A DNA stretch of 64,000 nt, taken from the NCBI GenBank assembly GCA_002368355.1, contig AP018281.1:2976001-3040000 (forward strand), written 5' to 3'. Source of the stretch: Chondrocystis sp. NIES-4102 (lineage in GTDB: Bacteria; Cyanobacteriota; Cyanobacteriia; Cyanobacteriales; Xenococcaceae). Position 1 is the first letter of the stretch. Every line of letters starts with the position of its first letter. Shown here in pieces: positions 47,461-57,691 of this stretch. The notes beneath the pieces are model-generated. The model did not search any database, was not told the DNA's origin, and saw only the letters and a program-made list of their open reading frames with translations. The position numbers and the translations under genes were made by a program.

Positions 47461-48036
47461 TTAAGCTCTATGACTTTGAGCCATTTTTTTAAGCTCTTCG
47501 GGACTAACGCAACGACGTTCAGAGCAGTAAGCCATCAAACTTACACCGTTGAGCATTTGTATAGTACTTACCCTAACCCGAAAGTCATCAGTCAAAAACC
47601 AACAACGTTCTTGACCTTGATTATTATCATAGTCGGTATTAATCGTCAGAATTCCATCCTCTCCAAACCAATAACGACTAATCACAGGTAGACCATCCAC
47701 ATAACCCTTATCTCGGATTAACTTGCCACTGCGCCCCGTCTCATCATCAGGAACATCAATTAATATAGCAGCATAATTAGGATTGGGTTCGTTTTCTTCC
47801 AGGTTATCCTGCCAACTAAAACTCCCTCCACCCTTAGCTAGAGTATGATCAATATTTTGTACGGCGCAAACTTGCTTAACTTTTGGATCATCAGGTTCAA
47901 TAACTTTAACGATTAAATTAGATACTCCAGATTCATCTGCTACTACATCAAAGTGATGCACACTTCTTTCGGTATACCACTTCCCTTCACTTTTGCGAAA
48001 AAACTCCATCATAGTCATCGGGACGCTCAAACGCAT
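47461..48036 (-). CDS. cpcS: CpcS/CpeS-type phycobiliprotein lyase
   Basis: The 191-residue protein fits the CpcS/CpeS/CpcU family of lipocalin-like chromophore lyases that attach phycocyanobilin or phycoerythrobilin to cysteine-84 of phycobiliprotein subunits. Family cues are MEFFRKSEGKWYTERSVHHF at the start, SFSWQD, GYVDGLPVISRYWFGEDGILTI and MAYCSERRC near the end. ATG 48018 (MTMMEFF) aligns better with known starts than 48036. The subtype and the target subunit cannot be fixed. It cooperates with PcyA, which supplies the bilin. Confidence 0.85.
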   Translation of the reverse strand: MRLSVPMTMMEFFRKSEGKWYTERSVHHFDVVADESGVSNLIVKVIEPDDPKVKQVCAVQNIDHTLAKGGGSFSWQDNLEENEPNPNYAAILIDVPDDETGRSGKLIRDKGYVDGLPVISRYWFGEDGILTINTDYDNNQGQERCWFLTDDFRVRVSTIQMLNGVSLMAYCSERRCVSPEELKKMAQSHRA

Positions 48037-48234
48037 AAGAATTTTGCTCCTAAAAAATATTTTTTATCTAAAAATTAGTTTATTACTAAGCTTTATATAT
48101 TTATGAACAGTATCCAAATAACTTTTCTTAACTTAAGCCGATGATGTTTAGCTTCGACCAATAAAATTATCTCTGCAATAATAGTGTGGTTTAACTATTA
48201 AACTAGAATTAGGTAATTAGGGGAGATAAAACTA

Positions 48235-48627
48235 GTGGAGTGGAAAGTAAGAGCCATTCGGGGAGCAACAACTGTAAGTGACAATAGTGTTGCTGCCATG
48301 ACAGATGCAGTTAATGAACTATTAGATGAAATTGAAGCCCATAATCAATTTGATGCAGAGGATATAGTTTGTGTGTTTTTCACTACTACTGTTGATCTCG
48401 ATGTCATGTTTCCTGCTGCTGCTGCTCGTAAACGTCGAGGTTGGAATCATGTCCCTTTGCTAGATTTACAACAAATGCACGTAGAAGGTAGTTTAAAACG
48501 CTGTATTAGAATTTTAATCCAAATTAACACCTGTTCTCCTCAATCAGCGATCGTTCATCGTTATTTACGTCAAGCCCATACTTTGCGCCCAGATTTAGAC
48601 ATTCAGTTTCCTATTAAGAGTCAATAG
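48235..48627 (+). CDS. aroH: Chorismate mutase, AroH type
   Basis: The 130-residue enzyme turns chorismate into prephenate, toward phenylalanine and tyrosine. It has the monofunctional AroH fold with WKVRAIRGATTVSDN at the N-terminus (active-site Arg), FTTTVDLDVMFPAAAAR, and PLLDLQQMHVEGSLKRCIRILI holding the other active-site Arg. GTG is the start; GGGGAG (48220-48225) is 9 bases before it and decides it. The gene is monocistronic with a terminator after it. Confidence 0.94.
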   Translation: MEWKVRAIRGATTVSDNSVAAMTDAVNELLDEIEAHNQFDAEDIVCVFFTTTVDLDVMFPAAAARKRRGWNHVPLLDLQQMHVEGSLKRCIRILIQINTCSPQSAIVHRYLRQAHTLRPDLDIQFPIKSQ

Positions 48628-48773
48628 AGCATTTTTTAAATCATTTTATAAAGTTCTAGTGAAGATTAGAATTATTTGAATCAAGATTACATAAATGAAA
48701 TCCAATAGCTAAAAAGCTATGAAATAATAAATTTAAGACTAGATATTCATTATTATTTACCAATTTTCAAGAG

Positions 48774-48805
48774 GTGCGTTTACAGATATACCGCACTTTT
48801 TTTTT
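48774..48805 (+). terminator. Probable terminator between aroH and the ABC exporter
   Basis: GTGCG (48774-48778) pairs with CGCAC (48792-48796) and is followed by nine T's. It lies about 147 bases past the aroH stop. Confidence 0.65.
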
Positions 48806-48907
48806 AACTATTTTTATTAGTGCTTTTTAACGATTGAGCGTATATTTAATTGACAGAACTAGACTCTAGTGTAGACTGATGACTACCATACACTACCGAG
48901 AATTAAT

Positions 48908-50638
48908 TTGAAAAATTCCTCTAGCTACTGGCAACTAATTCCTTTCATTCGTCCTCAAAGCCCCACCATAATTTTGGCTTTTCTCTTTACTCTCTTGTTT
49001 ACCATTTTTTGGCCGATTCAGGCATGGTTAGCAGGGGAAATGACAGAATATATAGGCAAGGGAGATACTAGGAGTATTGGGCGACTAGCAGCTTTAGCAG
49101 CAGTTATTTTTTTGTTGCGAGGTATCGCTCAATATGGGCAGGATTCTTTAATGGCAAAAGCAGCATTAAATATTGCCTTAAAACTGCGTCAGTTTGTTTA
49201 CAGTCATTTACAAAAGCTGAGTTTAAATTATTTTGAAGTAGTTAAAACGGGAGATCTAACCTATCGTTTAACAGAAGATATCGATCGCATTGGGGAAGTT
49301 GTTAATCAGTTTTTTCATGATTTTATTCCCTGTGTTTTGCAATTGATTGTTGTCTTAGGTTATATGTTTTGGCTCAATTGGCAACTGACTATTGCTACCT
49401 TAATTTTAGCTCCGTTGATGGCTTTAATTATTGGTTTATTTGGAGACAAGTTATTGCAGTTTTCTAGGCGGAGTCAAAATCGTATTTCTAATTTATCGGC
49501 TTTGTTAACGGAAGTCTTAGGAGGTATACGTTTAGTCCAAGCTTTCGCTGCTGAAGATTACGAAATAGCTCGTTTTAGCCAACAAGCAGAGGCAAACCGT
49601 CAGGCTAAATATTTAGCAGCTAAGGCAAAAGCAATTCAGTTTGTAGTTGTTGGTTTTCTGCTGGCAATGAGTGTGGTATTTATTTTTTTCTTGGGTGGTT
49701 GGCAAATTTCCCAAGGTAATATTACAGGAAAGGAATTTGTTAGTTATATTGCAGGAGTTGCTTTACTAATTGATCCAATTAGTCATATTACTAATAACTA
49801 TAATAACTTTAAAGAAAGCCAAGCTTCCGTTGAGCGAATATTTGAAATATTAGCTATTCAACCAACAGTTATCGAACTTCCCAAGGCGATCGCTCTTCAA
49901 GTTACCTACGGTAAAGTTGAATATAATGCTGTTAGTTTTAGCTACAATGTTAATACTCCTGTAATTAAAAATTTAAATTTAACTGTTAACCCAGGAGAAA
50001 CTATCGCTTTAGTTGGGGCTTCAGGAGCAGGTAAATCTACTTTAGTTAATTTATTACCACGCTTCTATAATGCTGATAGTGGCAAAATATTAATTGATGG
50101 CGTAAATATTCAAGATGTTACTCTAAAAAGCTTGCGAGAGCAAATAGGAATTGTACCCCAAGAAACCACTCTATTTTCAGGCACAATTGCTCAAAATATT
50201 GCCTTTGGTAAGAGTGATTTTGATCTAAAAGATGTAGAAGCAGCAGCCAAAATTGCTAATGCCCATCAGTTTATAACTGAACTTACCCAAGGATATTATA
50301 CTTATGTGGGTGAAAGAGGCGTAAACCTTTCAGGGGGGCAAAGACAAAGAATTGCGATCGCCAGAGCTATTTTTCTTAATCCCCGTATTTTAATTTTAGA
50401 TGAGGCTACATCAGCTTTAGATTCCGAGTCTGAAGCCCTAGTACAAGAAGCATTAGAACGAATTATGCAGCAACGCACTGTATTTGTGATCGCCCATCGT
50501 TTAGCTACAGTACGACGAGCAGATCGCATTTTAGTCTTAGAAAAAGGTCGGATAGTTGAAGTTGGGAATCATCAACAATTATTAGCCAAACAGGGTATTT
50601 ATGCTAGTTATTATGGGCGACAATTTCAAGATTTTTAA
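48908..50638 (+). CDS. ABC transporter, fused permease-ATPase (MsbA-like half transporter)
   Basis: The 576-residue protein has six transmembrane helices (about 20-310) and an ATPase domain: Walker A GASGAGKST (near 376-384), Q-loop PQETTLFSG, signature LSGGQRQRIAIARA, Walker B ILILDEATSALD and switch His in IAHRL. It is an exporter half that would dimerise; the group includes lipid, drug and peptide exporters and the substrate is unknown. The start is TTG 48908. It is not linked to the chemotaxis genes that follow. Confidence 0.92.
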   Translation: MKNSSSYWQLIPFIRPQSPTIILAFLFTLLFTIFWPIQAWLAGEMTEYIGKGDTRSIGRLAALAAVIFLLRGIAQYGQDSLMAKAALNIALKLRQFVYSHLQKLSLNYFEVVKTGDLTYRLTEDIDRIGEVVNQFFHDFIPCVLQLIVVLGYMFWLNWQLTIATLILAPLMALIIGLFGDKLLQFSRRSQNRISNLSALLTEVLGGIRLVQAFAAEDYEIARFSQQAEANRQAKYLAAKAKAIQFVVVGFLLAMSVVFIFFLGGWQISQGNITGKEFVSYIAGVALLIDPISHITNNYNNFKESQASVERIFEILAIQPTVIELPKAIALQVTYGKVEYNAVSFSYNVNTPVIKNLNLTVNPGETIALVGASGAGKSTLVNLLPRFYNADSGKILIDGVNIQDVTLKSLREQIGIVPQETTLFSGTIAQNIAFGKSDFDLKDVEAAAKIANAHQFITELTQGYYTYVGERGVNLSGGQRQRIAIARAIFLNPRILILDEATSALDSESEALVQEALERIMQQRTVFVIAHRLATVRRADRILVLEKGRIVEVGNHQQLLAKQGIYASYYGRQFQDF

Positions 50639-50761
50639 GTAATTTTCTGGTGTTTGTACGGTTAGTTTTAGATATTTTTTGGGCATCATATTTTTACATC
50701 TATATAAATCCTCATTTATTAAATCTTGTTTTTTTGCCTAATCTGGTAGAGACAAATAATA

Positions 50762-51949
50762 ATGTTAGCCAAAAAATACGAAGCAAATCAGCTTAATTCT
50801 CTTCTCAACTCATTATTTGAGCAACGAGGTAGTGGAATTTTAAGCCTAAAAACTCAAGTTAATAGTTGGAACATCCAAAGATCTTTTATCTTGGTTTTCC
50901 ATAATGGTGCATTGGTTTATGGAGATAGTGATATATCCGAAATTCCTAGTAACTTAGAGTTGTGCAAAGCATTAGGAGATAAACTTAATCCTAATTTGAT
51001 TAATGCAGCTTTATCGCTTGCTGAGGAAAAAGTAACTAATCCCAAGTCCATTAGAGAGTTTATCGAAACCCTCGTAAAAATGAGAGTTTTTACCTGGGAA
51101 CAAATAGAAAACTTGGTTACTAATAAAATTCTTGTAATTCTCGAAATATTACAGGCTTATCCAGGCAAGGCTCAATGGAATCCTAATATTACCTTTGATT
51201 TAACCTATGGCGCAGATAAACATAGTTTAAATCCTACTTATATTCAGCAACAACTAATCCAACGTCAAAAAATATGGCAGAGTTATCAACCAGAAATCCC
51301 TGCTATGGATGCCATTCCTAGAGTAAGTGAACAACAACTACAAAAGGTTAATAACGCTCAAGTTGTAGAACACTTTAAAAATACAGTTGATGGCAGACGG
51401 AATCTGATTGATATTGCCGAAAAAATGGATAAAGATCCTATAGCGATCGCCAGAAACTATTTTACTTGGGCAAATAATGGCTGGGTGAGTTTTGGCAATA
51501 CATCGACATCACAAGTTGCTCCCTCAGTAAGTCCAACTGTGGTTAAGAATGCGCCTGTAACCCCTCCTCCAACCCCAAAAAATACAGATCTACCCGTTGT
51601 TTTATCTGTTGATGATAGTCCCATTATCCAAGTCGCAATTAAACGAGCTTTACAAGAAGATTACAAAGTGCTACTAGCAGATAAAGCAACAGAAGCACTG
51701 GACATACTTAATAAAGAACCTGTGAAATTGCTGTTATTAGATTTAACCATGCCTGATGTTGATGGTTTAGAATTCTGCCAGCAAATCCGTCAAATGCCCA
51801 AATTTCGTTATTTACCAATCATTATGGTCACAGCAAGAGATGGGTTAATGAACAAAATGAAAGGACACGTGGCGGGGACTACTAGATACATTACCAAACC
51901 CTTTAAACCCGAAGAATTAAGGGAAGTTGTAGCCCAATACATCAATTAA
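50762..51949 (+). CDS. PatA-type response regulator
   Basis: The 395-residue regulator has an N-terminal PATAN/DUF4388-like domain (about 1-250) and a C-terminal receiver (about 280-395) with VLSVDDSPI, the phosphoacceptor Asp in LLLLDLTMPDVDG, Thr in MVTARD and Lys in YITKPFKPEE. Proteins of this type open cyanobacterial Tax/Pix clusters, for example PixG. It is the first gene of a six-gene co-directional run, and the next gene is 27 bases downstream. Confidence 0.88.
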   Translation: MLAKKYEANQLNSLLNSLFEQRGSGILSLKTQVNSWNIQRSFILVFHNGALVYGDSDISEIPSNLELCKALGDKLNPNLINAALSLAEEKVTNPKSIREFIETLVKMRVFTWEQIENLVTNKILVILEILQAYPGKAQWNPNITFDLTYGADKHSLNPTYIQQQLIQRQKIWQSYQPEIPAMDAIPRVSEQQLQKVNNAQVVEHFKNTVDGRRNLIDIAEKMDKDPIAIARNYFTWANNGWVSFGNTSTSQVAPSVSPTVVKNAPVTPPPTPKNTDLPVVLSVDDSPIIQVAIKRALQEDYKVLLADKATEALDILNKEPVKLLLLDLTMPDVDGLEFCQQIRQMPKFRYLPIIMVTARDGLMNKMKGHVAGTTRYITKPFKPEELREVVAQYIN

Positions 51950-51976
51950 TAACCGTCAAAGAGGTAAAAACCAATT

Positions 51977-53014
51977 ATGGCAACTCAACCCTATCTAATT
52001 TTTACCCTGCACCATCGAAGATATGCGATCGCAGCCGAAAAAGTTACAGAAATATTTCTCTTACCAGAATTGACCGCCATAGCCGAAGCACCAGCAGACA
52101 TTGTAGGTTTGCTCAATTTGCATTCTATGTTTGTCCCAGTGATGCACTTGGCTTTACGTTTTGGTCATCAGTTTGATCATTGTCAAATAACTGATAGTGT
52201 GATCATTATTGAATCTTCAGGGCTTTGTATTGGAATTATCGTTCATCAGGTAGAAACAGTTAACAACATTGATGATCAATATATCCAAGTAGATTTAAGC
52301 TATGGCAGAGAAAGAAATATCAACCAGGCATTTATCCAAGGGGTAATCAATCTTGATGACGAAATTATTATGCTGTTGAATGCAGATAATTTAGTACGTC
52401 ATTGTGATGCGGTAGAAACCCTATTAGATTTAGAAGATGCCCCAGCAGCAGAATTAACAACTCAAGATTTTTATGCTAGGTGTTTTCCCACAGCCACTCC
52501 TACCATCAGGGAAATTCTACATCAACGTGCCGTCACTCTTAAAGATGCAACGGATAGCAATGAAGCAACAGAATTAATCCCCATTGCCGTAGTGAGTATC
52601 AATGGTAGTTACTTTGGCTTAGATTTAGGCATTGTTAGAGAGTTTGCCAAAATAGGACGCATTACTACTATTCCCTGTTGTCCTACCCACATTATCGGCA
52701 ATATGAACCTGCGGGGGGAAATCCTTACCCTAGTTGATATTCGTCAGCCTTTAAACCTCGCCATTAATAGTTATCAATTAGCTAAAGCTGTGGTGGTGGA
52801 GGTTGAAGAGATTATCGCTGGCATTGTTGTTGAGGAGGTGTTTGATGTTATAGATTTTCGTCCCGAACAATTAAAATCTGTGCCTGTGGCTATTGATAGT
52901 AACACCGCAGCCTATTTTAAAGGCATAGCTAACTATTTAGATCAGCCCCTAAATATTATTGATCTTACTAAACTGCTCACTCAAGGAGCAATGACTGTTG
53001 AACTAGCAGCCTAA
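51977..53014 (+). CDS. Protein with two CheW domains
   Basis: The 345-residue adaptor consists of two CheW-like domains, about 5-145 and 190-335: FTLHHRRYAIAAEKVTEI and AVVSINGSYFGLDLGIVREF mark their starts, and MNLRGEILTLVDIRQPL is the classic CheW core of the second. CheW joins receptors to CheA. A duplicated CheW can bridge two partners. It is 42 bases before the receptor gene and is probably cotranscribed. Confidence 0.88.
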   Translation: MATQPYLIFTLHHRRYAIAAEKVTEIFLLPELTAIAEAPADIVGLLNLHSMFVPVMHLALRFGHQFDHCQITDSVIIIESSGLCIGIIVHQVETVNNIDDQYIQVDLSYGRERNINQAFIQGVINLDDEIIMLLNADNLVRHCDAVETLLDLEDAPAAELTTQDFYARCFPTATPTIREILHQRAVTLKDATDSNEATELIPIAVVSINGSYFGLDLGIVREFAKIGRITTIPCCPTHIIGNMNLRGEILTLVDIRQPLNLAINSYQLAKAVVVEVEEIIAGIVVEEVFDVIDFRPEQLKSVPVAIDSNTAAYFKGIANYLDQPLNIIDLTKLLTQGAMTVELAA

Positions 53015-53056
53015 ATCCCTATTTTATTAACTCAATTAAATTACAGATAAATAATT

Positions 53057-54538
53057 ATGCAAGTTGAAACTCAGTTAAACCCAAGAATCCAAGAAAAAGC
53101 ACAATCTGGTAGTTTCCGTCGTCTTAGAATCCTTCTATTACCTATTCTTTTCACTGCTGGATTGTGCGGAGGTACAATTTGGTACATTATCAATACCTAT
53201 CGAGTTATAGATAAGATTGGAGAGAAAGATCTTCCAGCAACTGATTTAAGTAATCAGGTTATTTATTTAGATGAAGTTTTAACGGCTAGCGCGCTTATAT
53301 TCGTTAACACTGGTGATCAACAATGGCAAAAGCGTCACCAAGAGAATATTACGAAACTAGACGAAATTTTTGCTGAACTCAATAAGCTATTAGAATCATT
53401 AGGTATCACTCAAAGTGAGAGTTTAAATGATTCTACACAAAAACTAAACGCCTTTGAAGATCGAGCATTTGCCTTAGCTAATCAAGGAAAATTGAAAGAA
53501 GCCTCTGCCATACTATCGAGTGCGGAATATAAACAACAAAAGGATATATATTCGGAAGGGATACAAAGAATTAAGGAAGACATTAATAAAGGTATACAAT
53601 CAACTATTCAAGCAGAAGCGCGATTGACTGCTTCAACTCTGGTACTCACTATAATTTCTACCCTCATCCTCTTAGCTACTTGGATTTTTGTATTACGAAT
53701 CCTCAACAGATATATCCAAGCAATCAACACTGTAGAGAAAGTTATTTCTAGTACCTCAACAGAGATCGCCTCGGCGGTAGAACGTCAAGAGACAGTCGCC
53801 AATGAACAGGCAGGTTCAGTTAACCAAACAACTTCCACAGTAGACTCATTGGGGGAAACCTCCCGTCGTTCCGCAGTACAAGCAGAAGAATCGGCAAGAA
53901 GTGCTAGTACAGCCCTATCTCTAGCAGAATCTGGTGCTGAAACCGTAGAACAAACCAGGATGGGTATGGAAAGTTTGAAAGAAAGGGTAAGAGAGATTGC
54001 CGAACAAATCATTAACCTGAGTGAACAAACCGAACAAATTGCTGGGGTATCGGAACTTGTGGGGGACTTGGCTAACCAAACGAATATGCTCGCCCTAAAC
54101 GCTGCGGTAGAGGCTGCACGGGCAGGAGAATATGGAAAAGGGTTCGGTGTGGTTGCAGGTGAAATTCGGAAACTGGCGGATCAAAGCCGTAGATCTGCCG
54201 ATAAGATCAAAAACCTGGTAACGGATGTACAGGCAGCGATGAACAGCGCGGTAATGGTAACCGATGAAGGTAAGAAAACCGCAGAATCTAGTATTGAGTT
54301 GGCTTTGGGTACTGCTGAATCATTTATCGGGGTGAAAGATGCTATTAACAACGTGTTTGCTAATACCTCACAGATTTCTGAAGCAGCAAAACAACAAGCG
54401 GTAGGTATTCAAGAGATTTTGGCTGCGGTAAACGCTCTGAACTTAAACGCAATGGATACGGCTGCTGATATGGGGGAGGTAAGAGCTTCGACTTTAGCAC
54501 TGCAAAAATCCGCAGAAGAACTTAAAGCACTTGTGTAA
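53057..54538 (+). CDS. Methyl-accepting chemotaxis protein
   Basis: The 493-residue receptor has a membrane helix at about 30-52, a periplasmic helical region (about 53-195), a second membrane helix (about 198-218), and a cytoplasmic coiled coil with the conserved hairpin tip [26 protein letters not shown] and [18 protein letters not shown] see no HAMP sequence between TM2 and the coiled coil, which is atypical. Methylatable Gln/Glu pairs are plausible but no CheR or CheB is nearby. It may steer type IV pilus motility, as in cyanobacterial phototaxis systems; the ligand is unknown. Confidence 0.9.
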   Translation: MQVETQLNPRIQEKAQSGSFRRLRILLLPILFTAGLCGGTIWYIINTYRVIDKIGEKDLPATDLSNQVIYLDEVLTASALIFVNTGDQQWQKRHQENITKLDEIFAELNKLLESLGITQSESLNDSTQKLNAFEDRAFALANQGKLKEASAILSSAEYKQQKDIYSEGIQRIKEDINKGIQSTIQAEARLTASTLVLTIISTLILLATWIFVLRILNRYIQAINTVEKVISSTSTEIASAVERQETVANEQAGSVNQTTSTVDSLGETSRRSAVQAEESARSASTALSLAESGAETVEQTRMGMESLKERVREIAEQIINLSEQTEQIAGVSELVGDLANQTNMLALNAAVEAARAGEYGKGFGVVAGEIRKLADQSRRSADKIKNLVTDVQAAMNSAVMVTDEGKKTAESSIELALGTAESFIGVKDAINNVFANTSQISEAAKQQAVGIQEILAAVNALNLNAMDTAADMGEVRASTLALQKSAEELKALV

Positions 54539-54540
54539 TT

Positions 54541-54585
54541 TTAAGCTATTAGCTTTTAGTTGTTAGCTATTAGCTATTAGCTTTT
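54541..54585. repeat. TTAGCTA heptamer-like repeat after the receptor gene
   Basis: TTAGCTA units at 54563-54576 with flanking degenerate copies; AAGCTA and TAGCTT at the ends are complementary and followed by seven T's, so the run might also serve as a terminator or attenuator between the receptor and the CheA gene. Confidence 0.5.
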
Positions 54586-54656
54586 TTTTACCAGACGGAA
54601 GTGAAACCCTAGGCATTCAGCAATACTTTTAAAAGATTTCCAAAGAAAATTATGTC

Positions 54657-57017
54657 ATGTATATAGAAGATGATGAGCTTAGAGAGCTTTATAAAACCTC
54701 TAGTCTTGAACATATACAAAAGTTAGAATCCGATCTAATGATCTTGGAGAAAAATCCCCAGGATATTTCGGCAATTGAAGAATTTTTACGCGAGGCTCAC
54801 ACCCTTAAAGGTGACTCCAGAATGCTGGGGTTAAATGAAATTGAGATGCTCGTACATCAGTTGGAAGACTGTGTAGAAGGAATTAAAGGGGGAAAAGGAG
54901 AAATTACTCCCGAATTATGCGATCGCTTGTATCAAGGAATTGATGCGGTTAATCAATTGGCTCATCAGGCAATTACGGGGGAAGCAGTAACAGTTAATAC
55001 TGTTGGGGTTTTGTCAGTTTTAATGGGTGAGGCTGGTACTTCTGAGTCGGTAACTCAAAGTGAACGAGACTTGTTTGCAGATGATTCTAGTTCCGAAGCC
55101 TCTTTATTTGACGATGATTCTAGTAGCTTTTCGGCAAATAATTTTAGTTCCGAAGCCTCTTTATTTGACGATGTTGCCCAACCCCCAACATCTTTATTGG
55201 CACAAGAGCAGGCGACTATATCGGAGATGATGGTTACTCCTGCTACGAATACCACCACCCGAGACTATCAAATTGACACAATTCGGGTAGATCCTCAGAA
55301 GTTAGATATCTTAGCCACCCAAACCAGCGAATTAACTGTAACTAAATTACGGATTTCTCAGCAGTTAAGTCAAATTGAGCAAATGTTAACCATCTGGGAA
55401 GGTTGGTACAAAAATAATCGTGATCCTGAAAGTATTTTAGAATCAGTTGCTAATCAACTTACCTCAGAACAATTACAACCATTACGAGCCTTTTGGAATC
55501 AGACACATCAATGTTTGAACTCCCTAGCTGATACCGCTAACAACCTCAAAACTAGAGCTAGTGAAGATATTACCAATTTAAATATCATCAGCGATCGCTT
55601 GGAATCAGGCATCCAAGATTTAAGGCAATTACCCCTAGCTACGGTTTTTAATATCTATCCCCGTATGGTTAGGGATTTGGGTAGACAGCTTGGGAAAGAA
55701 ATTAATCTGATTATTGAAGGAGGTGACACTAAAGCAGATAAAAGAATCTTAGAAGAAATTAAAGATCCATTGCTGCATTTAATTCGTAATGCTATTGATC
55801 ATGGTATTGAAACCCCAAGCGATCGCTTAAGTATAGGTAAACCTAAAACCGCTACCCTTATTCTCAGAGGATCTCAAATTGGTGACAGTATCGGTATTGA
55901 AGTTATTGATGACGGACGTGGTTTAGATTTAGAAGGTATTAAGCAGACTGCTATTAAGCGTCAAGTTTGTACCCAGGCTCAATTAGCAGCCATGACTGTA
56001 TCAGACATTCAAGGTTTGATTTTTGCTTCTGGCTTTTCTACCCGCACTGAAATTACCGAACTTTCAGGTAGAGGTGTTGGCTTAGACGTAGTTAGGGCAA
56101 ATGTGGAAAAACTTAAAGGATCAATCCAAGTAAGTTCTAATCCAGGTTCGGGTTGTAGATTTCAAGTACGTTTAAATACTAGCTTGGCGACTACTAAAGT
56201 AATGATTGTTGAGATTAATCAGACTCTTTACGCCCTACCCCTAGAATTTATCCAAACTATGATCACTTTATCGCCAGAGGATATCTACGAGATTGAAGGT
56301 AAATCAACTATTACCTTTGAAGATCAAATGATTTCTCTTGGTTGGCTAGCTCATTTACTCCAATTACCTACTCCAGAAGATTACACCACCAGTCACCAGA
56401 AGTGTGCTTGTATTATTATTGATGTTGCTAATCAACGCTTTGGAGTTATAGTTGACAATTTAATTGATCAACAGGATGTAGTAATCAAACCTCAAAGTAA
56501 ATTACTCAAACGCATTCCTAATATTACTGGGGCGACTATCTTGGGTAGTGGGGAAGTGTGCATGATCCTTAATCCCCCCGACTTACTTCATTCATTACGC
56601 AATGGTAGCTGGCAAAATGTCAGTCTTCCAGTCGAATCATCAACTATCAAAAATAAACTACTACTGGTAGAAGATTCTATTATCATTCGTACCCAAATGC
56701 AGCGTCTTTTAAAAGGTGCTGGTTACGAGGTTAGCATTGCCGAAAATGGTTTACAGGGTTGGCAAAAAGTTCAAAATCAAAACTTTGATATTGTGCTTTC
56801 GGACGTGGAAATGCCAGAAATGAATGGATTGGAAATGACTACCAAAATCCGCCAACACCGCCAATATGATCAATTACCAATTGTTTTAATTACTACTTTA
56901 TCATCTCCAGAGGATAAACAAAGAGGTATACAAGCAGGAGCGAATGCCTATTTAACCAAGGGCGATTTTGAACAAGAATTGCTTTTCCAGACTCTCAATC
57001 AATTAATTAATTCCTAA
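54657..57017 (+). CDS. CheA-type hybrid histidine kinase with receiver
   Basis: The 786-residue protein has an N-terminal Hpt domain with the phosphoacceptor in EAHTLKGDSRM (H48), a low-complexity linker (about 130-190), dimerisation and ATPase domains (LIRNAIDHGIE, VIDDGRGLDLE, GRGVGLDVVR), a CheW-like regulatory domain (about 505-640) and a C-terminal receiver with VEDSIIIRTQM and Asp in VLSDVEMPEMNG. The arrangement fits cyanobacterial PixL/TaxAY-like kinases. The linker holds a 29-base direct repeat. The start ATG 54657 lies 118 bases after the receptor gene. Confidence 0.92.
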   Translation: MYIEDDELRELYKTSSLEHIQKLESDLMILEKNPQDISAIEEFLREAHTLKGDSRMLGLNEIEMLVHQLEDCVEGIKGGKGEITPELCDRLYQGIDAVNQLAHQAITGEAVTVNTVGVLSVLMGEAGTSESVTQSERDLFADDSSSEASLFDDDSSSFSANNFSSEASLFDDVAQPPTSLLAQEQATISEMMVTPATNTTTRDYQIDTIRVDPQKLDILATQTSELTVTKLRISQQLSQIEQMLTIWEGWYKNNRDPESILESVANQLTSEQLQPLRAFWNQTHQCLNSLADTANNLKTRASEDITNLNIISDRLESGIQDLRQLPLATVFNIYPRMVRDLGRQLGKEINLIIEGGDTKADKRILEEIKDPLLHLIRNAIDHGIETPSDRLSIGKPKTATLILRGSQIGDSIGIEVIDDGRGLDLEGIKQTAIKRQVCTQAQLAAMTVSDIQGLIFASGFSTRTEITELSGRGVGLDVVRANVEKLKGSIQVSSNPGSGCRFQVRLNTSLATTKVMIVEINQTLYALPLEFIQTMITLSPEDIYEIEGKSTITFEDQMISLGWLAHLLQLPTPEDYTTSHQKCACIIIDVANQRFGVIVDNLIDQQDVVIKPQSKLLKRIPNITGATILGSGEVCMILNPPDLLHSLRNGSWQNVSLPVESSTIKNKLLLVEDSIIIRTQMQRLLKGAGYEVSIAENGLQGWQKVQNQNFDIVLSDVEMPEMNGLEMTTKIRQHRQYDQLPIVLITTLSSPEDKQRGIQAGANAYLTKGDFEQELLFQTLNQLINS
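55088..55173. repeat. 29-bp direct repeat in the CheA linker
   Basis: Identical 29-base stretches at 55088-55116 and 55145-55173 (begin TAGTTCCGAAGCC) encode SSEASLFDD twice. The shift of 57 bases is a multiple of 3, so the frame stays. Confidence 0.9.
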
Positions 57018-57206
57018 TTGATATGAATTTAAAGACTGTACTAACATCATCTGACTACGCCCGTTTATACCTCAAGGTATCTGGGGGCGGAAAACCGCTA
57101 TAGCCGTAATAGTTATTCCGCTCATATGTAGCAAGTAAAAAGCTGTTTTAGCATTTATTACTTTATACTATCAAATCCAATTTTATTAAATATAACCGAC
57201 AAGATT

Positions 57207-57635
57207 ATGGCAAAAATTAGAGTTTTATTAGTAGAAGATTCCGATGTGGCAATCAATATTTATGAAAAAATGCTCAATTCTTCTCCTCATATTGAGGTTA
57301 TCGGTAAAGCTAAAAATGGTAAAGAAGGATTAGATTTAGTAGCTAAATTAAGTCCCGATGTAATTTGTACTGATTTACAAATGCCCCAGATGGACGGATT
57401 AGAATTTACCAAGCAAGTAATGGCAAAATATCCTACCCCTATCTTAGTTTTAAGTAATACTGTACAAAAAACTGACGTTGAAAACATCTACGAAGTAATG
57501 AAAGCAGGAGCAGTAGATGTGATGGCAAAACCTCAAACAGCTTTGGGTGGTAATACGGATTCTATGCAGAATGAACTTGTTGTTAAAATTAGAGTTCTAG
57601 CAACTAAAAAAGTTAGTGCTATTCCTTTAGCTTAA
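57207..57635 (+). CDS. CheB-receiver-like response regulator, copy 1
   Basis: The 142-residue protein is a receiver related to the N-terminal domain of CheB: VLLVEDSDVAINIYEKML, Asp in ICTDLQMPQMDG, and GAVDVMAKPQ. It then has a short C-terminal tail and no methylesterase domain. It is 127/142 identical by my count to the next gene. Phosphoryl transfer from the CheA hybrid is the likely input. It lies 189 bases after the CheA gene. Confidence 0.88.
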   Translation: MAKIRVLLVEDSDVAINIYEKMLNSSPHIEVIGKAKNGKEGLDLVAKLSPDVICTDLQMPQMDGLEFTKQVMAKYPTPILVLSNTVQKTDVENIYEVMKAGAVDVMAKPQTALGGNTDSMQNELVVKIRVLATKKVSAIPLA

Positions 57636-57691
57636 AGTTAATTGATTGAGCCTTTATCCCAAATCAAATTTATTAAATTGGAGCAAAAATC

